Source: Affinundibacterium nitidum (GTDB lineage: Bacteria; Pseudomonadota; Gammaproteobacteria; Burkholderiales; Burkholderiaceae_D). From it: a DNA stretch of 64,000 nucleotides. A program made the translations under genes and the position numbers. The stretch is from NCBI RefSeq assembly GCF_014284155.1, contig NZ_JACOFZ010000001.1, forward strand, positions 1,196,545-1,260,544. Direction: 5' to 3'. Positions 35,217 through 43,510 of the stretch are shown piece by piece; the stretch's first letter is position 1, and the number at the start of each line of letters is the position of its first letter. Under the pieces are notes generated by a model. The model did no database searches, was not told the origin of the DNA, and saw nothing but the letters and a program-made list of their open reading frames with translations.

Positions 35217-36496
35217 GCTTTACCTTCTTTCTGTTTTTCTTGTCCAGCACCTGATTTTTTAACTGCCTCAACGTTCTTATCAGCTTCTTTCTTATCGCCT
35301 TTTTCTTGCGGCGTCAGTACCACTTCGTCGCCGAGCTTGAGCCCTGCCTTCACCTCGGTGCGAACCGGGCCTCGCATACCCAAATCGATTTTTCTTTTTT
35401 CAGCCTTGGTCCCATTCATCACTAAGACTGAGTAATCTGAACCATCTTGAACCAGAGCGATATTCGGCACCGAGATCACATTCGGCATATCGAGCAAATC
35501 CACCTTTGCTGACACAGCCTGACCTGGCTTCAAGCCATATTGTTTAACCATGGCATCATCGATCACCACTTCGAAATCAGAGTACTTGACCGGCGACTCT
35601 CGGCTCTTGGTACTGGCGGTTTTACCGACTTTACTGACCTTTAAATTCAATTCAGTCCCAGTGCCGGATAAGCGCACTTTCACCATTTGGCCTTCCTTCA
35701 GACCAAAAGCAGCACCTTCTGCAATCGAGAAACGCGCAACTTGTTTTTCGAGATCAGGCAAGGACCCAAATTCATCGCCTGCCCATAGCCTTCCGCCAAC
35801 TTGTGGCAGCGTGCCATCCCATCGTGCTTTCAGAATAAACACGCCTTGATGTGGTGCCAGCAACTGTAACGAATCTAGGCTCTTACGCTTTTGATTGATT
35901 TTGAGATTGATACTTTCCTTTTGTGATCCGATGACCGCCTGCTCCGCGTCTTGACGCAAACCCAGTTGCCCTTTTTTCCAGTTAAGGTAGCCTTGCTTGT
36001 CGGTTAAAAAACCGATATCGACGAGCTTGTCGAGAATGCTGTTCTGGGCAAATATTTTCAGATCGGCGTTCGCATAGCGCTGGCTCAAACTTAAATCTGT
36101 ATTCACCTTCGAGCTTTCTGATCCTAATTCCGCACGCCCCAAATTTGACTGCGCGAGCACCGCTGCTTCGTTGAGTTCTTTACGCAAGAGATCAACTTCC
36201 GCTTGTGACAGCTGGACGCGTGACTGCGCCGCATCAAACGTGGCAATGACTTGGCCCTTTTCCACTAAGCTACCGTTGGGAACCATACTTAACAAATTGC
36301 GTTGATCCCAACCTTCACCTGGTACGTTGAGGGATGTGCTTGCGGCGGCCTTAATTTCACCTTCGGCGACAAGTTCCTCACGCCATGGTGCTTGCTTTAC
36401 TTTTTCAGTCGGTAGGGCTTCATTTCCCGTATCGGAGCCGCAGGCCACCAAACTCAACATCGCCAGTACTAAAGCGCTCAGCTTCAATTTCATCAT
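35213..36496 (-). CDS. Lipoprotein HlyD-type periplasmic adaptor subunit
   Basis: A 427-residue membrane-fusion-type adaptor with a lipoprotein signal (lipobox LVAC, Cys near 19). The lipoyl/coiled-coil part lies at about 45-215: SLVEKGQVIATFD, then a helical hairpin, then APHQGVFIL. A beta-barrel and membrane-proximal domain follow to about 385, with LKPGQAVSAKVDL. A Lys/Glu-rich tail (residues 395-427) is unusual. It overlaps the upstream double-adaptor gene and the downstream permease gene by 4 nt each. It probably bridges the MacB-like permease to an outer-membrane channel not encoded here. Confidence 0.82.
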   Translation of the reverse strand: MMKLKLSALVLAMLSLVACGSDTGNEALPTEKVKQAPWREELVAEGEIKAAASTSLNVPGEGWDQRNLLSMVPNGSLVEKGQVIATFDAAQSRVQLSQAEVDLLRKELNEAAVLAQSNLGRAELGSESSKVNTDLSLSQRYANADLKIFAQNSILDKLVDIGFLTDKQGYLNWKKGQLGLRQDAEQAVIGSQKESINLKINQKRKSLDSLQLLAPHQGVFILKARWDGTLPQVGGRLWAGDEFGSLPDLEKQVARFSIAEGAAFGLKEGQMVKVRLSGTGTELNLKVSKVGKTASTKSRESPVKYSDFEVVIDDAMVKQYGLKPGQAVSAKVDLLDMPNVISVPNIALVQDGSDYSVLVMNGTKAEKRKIDLGMRGPVRTEVKAGLKLGDEVVLTPQEKGDKKEADKNVEAVKKSGAGQEKQKEGKA

Positions 36497-38502
36497 CTTT
36501 GCGCTCCTTTGGCATTTGGTACCGTATTCTTACTAGCCGTTTGCGTTTCCAGTTGCACCTGTACCGCAGTGCCAGGTTTCACACCTTTAGGTAAGCTATC
36601 AAATTCCAATTCAATATCGCGCACCACTATAGGTTGGCTAGAAGATTTGCCGTGGAAAACTGGTCCCATCGCAGTTATCTTTGCGTTCACTACCGTATTT
36701 GCGCCTGGCACAGTGACTTTGGCAATTTGCCCTAGTTTGATTAAAGAGATTTGTCCTTCGGGTACCTTTGCAGCCACATACACCTTATCTGGGTCTGCCA
36801 AATTGGCGACGGCGATACTCATAAAGACACGAGTCCCGACAGCAAACTTCTCACCTTCGAAATTACTCAAATGCACCACCGTTCCCGCTCGTGGTGCAGT
36901 TACAGTCAAACCTTTGACGCCCTTCTCTAGGACATCTATATTCCTTTGTAACTGCGCGACTTCCGTCTTCATGCCTAACATTTCCTGTTCTTTGGCACGC
37001 TTATGTGCATCGCGCTGTCGAACTGCCAACTGGGCCAATTGGGCAAACTGTTCCCGTTCTATCACCAATTTGTCATAATCGACCCGTTTCACCAGCTCGC
37101 GTGGCAAAGAAGCCTTTCGTTCCGCCTTCTCGGCATTGCTCTTAGCTTCGCTCACACTCAAGTCAGCAGCACGTAAGGCCTCCGCCTGATCCAACTTGAG
37201 CTTCTCCATCGCTCTTTGTTTTTCCTTGAGCGAACTGCGATGCGTATCCAAACGTGTCCCCACTTCGTTGGCCTCGAAAATCGCTACAGGCTCGCCTTGC
37301 TTTACTTGAGCTCCTTCGGCTGCCAACATCACGAGGTTGTATTCCCACACCTGTTGAATCGATGGTGGCGAGATCGAATATGATTGGCGCGATAAGACAT
37401 CGCCTTCCAACGTGATTTGGGTTGGCGCAGGTTTGCTGACTATTTTTTTTGCTGCCGCTGTGGTCGGATCGATCGCTTCAATAGCTGCACTCATACCATG
37501 CTGCAGAGCTAGGTTTTGAACATCCGCTAATCGTATATCGACCTTAAAGTATCGCCCTTTTCCCCAAGCGGCTTTCGCCTCTGGTGCTCCAGCGATACTG
37601 TCGATGGTGCCGCTTACAATCGCGCCGGGTATAGCATCAAACCGAACTGTCACAATTTGCCCTTGCTTTATGAAAGAGCGATCTGATTCCAAAACATAGG
37701 CAACCACACGCAATTGCCCCGTGCCCATGATGTAACCAGCCACCGAGCCAATGTGCCCCATCCCACCTTCGTCGAGTCGCTTACCGGACCAGCCATCGTA
37801 ACCATGAATCACTACACCATCTTTTGGCGCACGGACCTCGGCTTGCGCAATCTGTACTTTTGAAAATGCGACTTGAATTTGTGATTTTTTGACTGCCAAA
37901 ACCCCGTCTTCTATCTTTCGATTAATCGCTTCTTTAGCAATCTCCAAGGCTTTTTCTTTGACTTCAAGATCTTTCTTCGCACGATCGAGTTCACCTTGAT
38001 ATTTATCGTAGTCTAACGCCGCAATTTGCGCCTTAGGCAAAGCCGCGTCGACTTTGGCTTTACCCAACGCCGCTTTGGCCATCAACAATGCGCGCTCTGC
38101 CTCAATTTGGCGGACTTCCAGGTCAGCGACCTCACGAGCATTAGTTTGACGTGCTTGTGTCATCTCCAATTCGACACGTTCCAAATCAGTATTACCTTGG
38201 GCATCTACGCGAAGAACGAGGTCCCCTGCTTTCACTCGACTTCCCTCAGGTACGAAATAACGGAGAGTCATCGGCGAAACGTTTGAAGTCGGCACAATGA
38301 TCGGAATCGAGTCGCTCGCCTGAACTTCACCCGCAAACAACACTGGTCTTTGCACTTTGGTCACAGTGCTAGCTGTCACAGAAGAGGAGCTAGTTTTAGT
38401 CGTGGTCTGCGCTTTGACACCATGCAAACTCAAGCACATAGACATCAACACTACTGACAGTGCTGTTCGACGACCATAGGAATTCATGAGGTCCTTGCTC
38501 AT
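36493..38502 (-). CDS. Double-module HlyD-type adaptor protein
   Basis: A 669-residue exported protein (signal peptide ending near residue 31, LHGVKA). It contains two consecutive adaptor modules. Module 1 (about 45-345) has VPEGSRVKAGDLVLRVD, a long coiled coil (about 105-215) and APKDGVVIHG. Module 2 (about 360-650) has AEGAQVKQGEPVAIFE, a second coiled coil (about 415-535) and APRAGTVVHL. Ordinary family members are 350-450 residues with one module. The gene overlaps its neighbours by 4 nt on both sides. A fusion or internal duplication is the simplest origin; the modules are not near-identical, so the event is old. Confidence 0.82.
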   Translation of the reverse strand: MSKDLMNSYGRRTALSVVLMSMCLSLHGVKAQTTTKTSSSSVTASTVTKVQRPVLFAGEVQASDSIPIIVPTSNVSPMTLRYFVPEGSRVKAGDLVLRVDAQGNTDLERVELEMTQARQTNAREVADLEVRQIEAERALLMAKAALGKAKVDAALPKAQIAALDYDKYQGELDRAKKDLEVKEKALEIAKEAINRKIEDGVLAVKKSQIQVAFSKVQIAQAEVRAPKDGVVIHGYDGWSGKRLDEGGMGHIGSVAGYIMGTGQLRVVAYVLESDRSFIKQGQIVTVRFDAIPGAIVSGTIDSIAGAPEAKAAWGKGRYFKVDIRLADVQNLALQHGMSAAIEAIDPTTAAAKKIVSKPAPTQITLEGDVLSRQSYSISPPSIQQVWEYNLVMLAAEGAQVKQGEPVAIFEANEVGTRLDTHRSSLKEKQRAMEKLKLDQAEALRAADLSVSEAKSNAEKAERKASLPRELVKRVDYDKLVIEREQFAQLAQLAVRQRDAHKRAKEQEMLGMKTEVAQLQRNIDVLEKGVKGLTVTAPRAGTVVHLSNFEGEKFAVGTRVFMSIAVANLADPDKVYVAAKVPEGQISLIKLGQIAKVTVPGANTVVNAKITAMGPVFHGKSSSQPIVVRDIELEFDSLPKGVKPGTAVQVQLETQTASKNTVPNAKGAQR

Positions 38503-39170
38503 TGCTGCACCTCTGCAACTTTGCCATCCTTTAAATGGATCGTTCGTTGCGCCTGTGCCGCAATATTCGGATCATGCGTGACCAACACCATGGTTTGACC
38601 GTTGCTATGCAATTCCGCTAGCAAGGCCAGCACGTCGGTCGCACTTTTTGAATCGAGATTACCTGTCGGCTCATCTGCCAATAACAAAGCAGGTTGATTC
38701 AGCAAGGCGCGCACAATCGCCGCTCGTTGTAATTGACCGCCAGAGAGTTCGCCGGGCAAGTGATCAAGACGCTGCGCCAGCCCCACTCGCTCAAGTAACT
38801 GGCGTGCGCGTTGTTCAGCTTGTGAATCGACAGTAGCCGCATATCGCTGAGGCAATAGCACGTTCTCTAACACCGTCAAACGAGGTAATAAGTGGAAAGA
38901 CTGGAAAACGAAACCAATACGACGATTGCGCAAATCGGATGAAGCGTCGTCATCCATGCCTGCAATTTCATCGTTCTCAAGATGGTAGGTACCTGAATCT
39001 GGCTTATCGAGTGCGCCTAGCACATTCAATAGTGTCGATTTACCGGAACCTGACGGCCCCATAATTGCGACAAATTCACCTTTAGCAATCGATAAATCTA
39101 CACCATCTAAGGCTCGAATCTCATTGCCGCCCTGCTTATAGCACTTACGGATATTCTTGAGTTCTATCAT
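38499..39170 (-). CDS. ABC transporter ATP-binding protein (MacB/LolD type)
   Basis: A 223-residue nucleotide-binding subunit. Walker A is GPSGSGKST (38-46), the signature LSGGQLQRAA lies near 141-150, Walker B with ALLLADEPTGNLDS near 160-173, and the H-loop VLVTHDP near 197. These features place it with the MacB/LolD/FtsE exporters. It is the first gene of the four-gene operon (ATPase, double adaptor, lipoprotein adaptor, permease); all junctions are 4-nt overlaps, implying stoichiometric translation. About 250 bp upstream separate it from the previous minus-strand gene and its terminator. Confidence 0.92.
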   Translation of the reverse strand: MIELKNIRKCYKQGGNEIRALDGVDLSIAKGEFVAIMGPSGSGKSTLLNVLGALDKPDSGTYHLENDEIAGMDDDASSDLRNRRIGFVFQSFHLLPRLTVLENVLLPQRYAATVDSQAEQRARQLLERVGLAQRLDHLPGELSGGQLQRAAIVRALLNQPALLLADEPTGNLDSKSATDVLALLAELHSNGQTMVLVTHDPNIAAQAQRTIHLKDGKVAEVQQ

Positions 39171-39377
39171 GTCTCTCGTTTTTCTAATCGCTGTTGTCGA
39201 TCGTGGATCATCAAATCACCACGTTCGGTAAAGTTAGCGGCGAGTATCCTTAGACATTCGACAATTGTCAATCATATCAGTTCATAAAATAATAAAAAAA
39301 TCATTCCTTAGTGAGAATCGTTTCAAGTCTTTCAAACGACGCCTGAATATCAATCGCTTTATCGCCGATACAAACAA

Positions 39378-39403
39378 AGAAGCCCGCTTTCGCGGGCTTC
39401 TTC
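39378..39403 (-). terminator. Terminator after the 39419-41107 gene
   Basis: The perfect hairpin GAAGCCCGC-TTTC-GCGGGCTTC lies 16 nt beyond the stop of the minus-strand gene, with T-rich sequence on the distal side (TTTGTTTG in the minus sense). Confidence 0.85.
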
Positions 39404-39418
39404 CGAAACAAAATTAAC

Positions 39419-41107
39419 TTAATTGCGCATACTCACCACACCGTAATGCGCAGCTTGATCCTTATACAAAACCTTGCCGCTAGCACGATCAATAATCTTT
39501 AGCGTGAGGATCAGACTGCTATGTGAATTCTGCGCGGTGATTTCGAACGACTTTGCCAGATCAATATAGAAGCCATCTTGTTTTTCTTTTCCCGCTTGTG
39601 ACATGTTGTAGGCCTTGTACATGTTAGAACTACCTCCGCTACGGATTTTGAGCTCAGTATCAACACCATGACTTCCTGAGAAACAAGCTAAGATGTTGAT
39701 ATGGTTGGGCATACCGCAAGATAGGACAGCAATATAAGGATAATCCTTCGCATAGGCCACTTGACGAGCTCTCTCTTCATCTTCACGCGCTTTTGCTTCA
39801 GCTTTATATCGTTTATCTCGCGCATCCTTTACCTGAAATGCAGTCAGTTTTTTATCTTTACCTTCGCTCTCGTCGCGTAAAAATTGAATAACTTCGTCGT
39901 GACTTTCACCTCCACCGTAATTAGCTTTCTTCATGCGCTGTATCGCGACGGTGAGCTCTTCCACACTCTTCACGCCTAAGCTGTCGAAATCGTCGATTTG
40001 TCTCGAACTTGCTCTTGGGTTCAGTTGTTTGGAAAAAGCGTATTTCTCAGCGGACTTGAATCCATAAGACTCGGCAAAGCTCGCGACTAATTCTGTTTTA
40101 GGGATAGCGATATAGAAATTAAAGGGTATCTTATCGCGTTGCAAAGCAGTCGACATTTTGATAGCTTCATCATTGGTCATCACTGGCACTTGGCACTTCC
40201 CCGTTTGCACCGCCTCATACAACTCATTGAGATCTTTCGCGACCATATCAAATTTACGATCACGGGCGATCCCTAAGCCTTTGCTGAATTTCTCGTGATA
40301 ACGCATGCCAGTCGTCCACTCAGCCAAATCACCAGAGCCAGCTACAGTACAAGTCTTGTAGACACCTAGCTTGCCTGAACTATCTTTAGGCGGAAGCAAA
40401 TAGAAACTGACGATGGAGTTTCCGAATTCAGGAAGTTTCGCCAGCAGCGTTTGATTGCGTGCTTCACGCTTTTGAACCGATTCAGCTTGCTTCTCTTTTG
40501 CCGCTTTCATCTGGGCAATCAAAGCACTCGCATCCACTTCGCCAAGAATCAATAACTCACCTCGATCAATGAAGCGCTGCAATAGTGGTAAATCGACGCG
40601 TGGGTGTAAGAAGAAAACATCGCCCGACAGACCTGGATTTCGTAAATCTCCACTGATGGCTGCCAAACTAGGTTCCCATTTCAAGCTATCTGCACCTACT
40701 CCAAAACCTACAAGCTTATTCACCACTTCCTGCCACATTTTATTTAGTAAATCAGGATCAATACTCTCGTAATATGCTTGTCGTTTGCCTTTGCCCGCAG
40801 CACCGGCCGTAATTTCATCGACCATCGCTAAGGAGTTCACATCCATGTAGCGTGCTCGGCGAGGATCGAAACTGACTTTGTAATTACCTTCTATGGTCTT
40901 ACTCATGGTAAAACCAGCCGCTTGCCCGTTCTTTGCGTTCATCAAGATCAACACGTTGGCAGGCGTAAAGTTCGGTGCAGAGGCCGCGTTCGTTTGCGCC
41001 TGCGATCCAGAAGCTTGCTGCGCCCAAGCAAAAGGAGAAATGAGGGTAAAAACAAATATCAAACCTGCCATCTGGGTCAGCGTTCGGGTCATCATTCGAG
41101 TCGCCAT
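39419..41107 (-). CDS. Unrecognised large secreted protein
   Basis: A 562-residue product when started at ATG 41107, 7 nt after AAGGAG (ATG 41110 is adjacent and possible). The signal peptide ends near FAWAQ. I do not recognise a family. Visible features are an N-terminal segment NVLILMNAKNGQAAGFTMSK, a GELLILGEVDASALIAQMKA region near 205 followed by a basic, Gln/Glu-rich helix, and a charged helical segment around 425-450 (KDKKLTAFQVKDARDKRYKA). A beta-rich C-terminal domain has SCGMPNHINILACFSG and SSLILTLKIIDRASGK. Two Cys in the C-terminal domain may form a disulfide. It is monocistronic, with its own terminator. Confidence 0.7.
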   Translation of the reverse strand: MATRMMTRTLTQMAGLIFVFTLISPFAWAQQASGSQAQTNAASAPNFTPANVLILMNAKNGQAAGFTMSKTIEGNYKVSFDPRRARYMDVNSLAMVDEITAGAAGKGKRQAYYESIDPDLLNKMWQEVVNKLVGFGVGADSLKWEPSLAAISGDLRNPGLSGDVFFLHPRVDLPLLQRFIDRGELLILGEVDASALIAQMKAAKEKQAESVQKREARNQTLLAKLPEFGNSIVSFYLLPPKDSSGKLGVYKTCTVAGSGDLAEWTTGMRYHEKFSKGLGIARDRKFDMVAKDLNELYEAVQTGKCQVPVMTNDEAIKMSTALQRDKIPFNFYIAIPKTELVASFAESYGFKSAEKYAFSKQLNPRASSRQIDDFDSLGVKSVEELTVAIQRMKKANYGGGESHDEVIQFLRDESEGKDKKLTAFQVKDARDKRYKAEAKAREDEERARQVAYAKDYPYIAVLSCGMPNHINILACFSGSHGVDTELKIRSGGSSNMYKAYNMSQAGKEKQDGFYIDLAKSFEITAQNSHSSLILTLKIIDRASGKVLYKDQAAHYGVVSMRN

Positions 41108-41110
41108 CAT

Positions 41111-41388
41111 GTAGCTCCTTATAGTCAATTTTGGAGATGCCAGCCATTGGTATTCCCTTGCTTTAGATCCCATACTAAAGCGCGAACTTAACTACATCAT
41201 AGTTCACAAAATTTCCTCAAGGCAACTGCATTTAACTCTCAGAATGTGAATTTTTGATACAGGGATAAGGTAGATGCAATCAACGTTGGCGCGCCGCCAC
41301 GAAGGCATAACTAAAAAGCAATAAACCCGAATAAGGAGAGTGACACCGACAGATGACGATTGAGCCGGTGAAGCAAAGATAAAGCCGG
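41111..41388. other. Upstream part of the gap between the secreted-protein gene and fhs
   Basis: This half of the 41108-41661 gap must contain the promoter of the minus-strand secreted-protein gene. It has AT-rich sequence around 41190-41270 and no supportable ORF. From about 41360 it shows fragments (TGAGCCGG, GCCGGCC) related to the repeat that fills the rest of the gap. Confidence 0.4.
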
Positions 41389-41646
41389 CCGCAATGCGCA
41401 GAGGATAAGTACGAAAAGACGATACGCTTAACAGAAAAGCCCTGAGCGGAATGCAGTGCTAGGCGCTTCCCGCAGCAATACTCGAGTATTGCGAGGACAA
41501 GCAACGCCGCAATGCACAGCGGATAAGTACTAGAAAACGATTCACTTAGCAGAAAAGCCCTGAGCGGGATGCAGTGCTAGGCGCTTCCCGCAGCAATACT
41601 CGAGTATTGCGAGGACAAGCAACACCGCAATGCGCCGGCTCAGGGA
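41389..41646 (-). repeat. Tandem copies (118-bp period) of a structured 3'-element after fhs
   Basis: CCGCAATGC recurs at 41389, 41507 and 41625, an exact 118-bp period, with nearly identical sequence in the two full units. The fhs-proximal copy (41559-41646) has outer arms CCCTGAGC and GCTCAGGG. Its core holds GGGATGCAGTGCTAGGCG, the inner palindrome GCAATACTCGAGTATTGC and GCAATGCGCC. In the fhs sense it begins 15 nt after the stop and ends GGGCTTTTCT, like a terminator. The distal unit lacks the first arm. The element is related to the one after prpC (16081-16178). Confidence 0.88.
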
Positions 41647-41661
41647 TTTTATGTAAGCGAA

Positions 41662-43347
41662 TCAAGAGAGTCCGCTGATCACTCCCTCATCATCAATATC
41701 AATATGCAAGGCTGCAGGCACTGCAGGCAAGCCTGGCAGACGCATGATCGCCCCGGTAATCGGTACCAAAAATCCCGCCCCTGCCGCGATTTCAAACTCC
41801 CGCACGGTCAACTCGAACCCAGTGGGTCTTCCGATCAAAGCTTCGTTATCAGAAAAGGATTTTTGGGTCTTAGCGATACAAATAGGCAGATGTCCTAAAC
41901 CCAAACCTTCGATGTGTTTAATATCGGCCAAGGCTTTGGCTTGGAAAACGACTGAACCTGCACCATAGATTTTCTTGGCCACAGTTTCCACCTTGGTTTT
42001 GATATCGCTATTCCAATCGTAGATCGGTGTATAGCGACCATGAAAATTCTCGACTGTATCGACGACTGCTTGTGCCAAATCAGTGGTTCCTTCGCCACCC
42101 TTTGCCCAGCCTTCCGACAAAGCCACCTTAGCACCGCGCGCTTCACATGCTTTCTTTAGGAAAGCCAATTCTTCATCACTATCGCTACTAAATCGGTTGA
42201 TTGATACTACTGCTGGCAAACCGAACTGCGCGATATTCTCGAGATGTTTCTCGAGATTGGCGAAACCGGTCTTTAAGGCATCCAAATTCGGTGTCGTTAA
42301 GGTCTTGAGATCTTGTCCGCCGTGATATTTCAATGCGCGCACAGTGGCAACGATGACCACAGCCGAAGGACTCAAACCCGAATAGCCACATTTGATATCA
42401 AGGAATTTTTCAGCACCAAGATCTGCACCAAAACCCGCTTCCGTCACCACATAATCGGAAAGCGACAGCCCAAGTTTAGTCGCTAAAACAGAATTAGTTC
42501 CTTGTGCAATATTAGCGAAAGGGCCGCCATGAATAATCGCAGGATTACCTTCCAAGGTTTGTACTAAATTCGGTTTTATCGCGTCTTTCAAGAGAGCAGC
42601 CATTGCACCTTGCGCCTTGAGATCGCGGCAATAGATCGGCTTGTTATCGTAGGTGTCACCAACATAAATATTGCCCAGCTTAGTCTTGAGGTCCTGAAAA
42701 GATTCCGCTAGACACAAGATGGCCATAATTTCGGATGCCGCCGTAATATTGAAACCAGCCTCGCGTGGATTGCCTCCAGGACGACCACCTAGACCCGTAA
42801 TGATACTGCGCAAGGAACGGTCGTTCATGTCCATCACACGTTTCCACTTCACTGTGCGCGGATCTATCCCCAGGCTTTCTTTTTGGAAGTAGATATTGTT
42901 ATCAATTAGCGCCGCCAACAAATTGTTTGCTTTTTCTATGGCAGAAAAATCCCCGGTAAAATGCAAATTGATATCTTCCATCGGCACGACTTGAGAATAA
43001 CCACCACCTGCAGCACCACCTTTGATACCAAACACGGGGCCGAGCGAAGGTTCACGCAAAACCACCGTCGCTTTTTTACCGATACGATTGAGACCTTCCG
43101 TCAAACCGATCGAGGTTGTGGTTTTTCCTTCGCCTGGCGGTGTTGGTGTAATTGCGGTGACCAACACCAGTTTGTTTTTCTTAATTTTTTCTGGATCAAT
43201 CAAATGCAAGGGCAGCTTCGCCTTATACTTTCCGTAATGTTCGAGATCATCGACATCCACGCCAAGACGCTTCGCAATTTCATTGATATGAGTGAGCTGC
43301 GCCGCTTGTGCAATTTCAAGATCGCTTTTGACTTCCTTAGTTGCCAC
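41662..43347 (-). CDS. fhs: Formate–tetrahydrofolate ligase
   Basis: ATP-dependent synthesis of 10-formyl-THF from formate and THF, feeding one-carbon metabolism. It has 561 residues, the usual length. The nucleotide-binding loop TPTPPGEGKTTTSIGL is near 67-82, and other family segments are LREPSLGPVFGIKGGAAGGG near 97-116, HFTGDFSAI near 129 and EAGFGADLGAEKF near 305. It is a single gene followed by the tandem structured repeats. No obvious glycine or purine regulatory RNA is seen in its upstream region (43348-43510). Confidence 0.97.
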   Translation of the reverse strand: MATKEVKSDLEIAQAAQLTHINEIAKRLGVDVDDLEHYGKYKAKLPLHLIDPEKIKKNKLVLVTAITPTPPGEGKTTTSIGLTEGLNRIGKKATVVLREPSLGPVFGIKGGAAGGGYSQVVPMEDINLHFTGDFSAIEKANNLLAALIDNNIYFQKESLGIDPRTVKWKRVMDMNDRSLRSIITGLGGRPGGNPREAGFNITAASEIMAILCLAESFQDLKTKLGNIYVGDTYDNKPIYCRDLKAQGAMAALLKDAIKPNLVQTLEGNPAIIHGGPFANIAQGTNSVLATKLGLSLSDYVVTEAGFGADLGAEKFLDIKCGYSGLSPSAVVIVATVRALKYHGGQDLKTLTTPNLDALKTGFANLEKHLENIAQFGLPAVVSINRFSSDSDEELAFLKKACEARGAKVALSEGWAKGGEGTTDLAQAVVDTVENFHGRYTPIYDWNSDIKTKVETVAKKIYGAGSVVFQAKALADIKHIEGLGLGHLPICIAKTQKSFSDNEALIGRPTGFELTVREFEIAAGAGFLVPITGAIMRLPGLPAVPAALHIDIDDEGVISGLS

Positions 43348-43510
43348 GATTGAGCCTTTCTTTTAAAGTAGAGTAAGCGAATTATCGCGCCTTTTCAGAT
43401 CAGTGTGCAGCGTAAATCATGTGTCACGCCACTTTTCATTTCGGATCTGTAACAGCTTTACATGGGTTTCAAACTTCAGTTACTGCTTTGTATATGAAAT
43501 TGTGTCCATT

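Noticed and set aside
33981-39170. Type I secretion system for the giant Ig protein
   Set aside because: The permease is of MacB/FtsX type, not an HlyB-like fused ATPase-permease, and the operon is not adjacent or co-directional in a way that suggests a dedicated exporter.
41389-41646. Tandem repeats considered as a CRISPR array
   Set aside because: Only two full units of 118 bp with a partial third; the units are nearly identical throughout with no unique spacers, and there are no cas genes.
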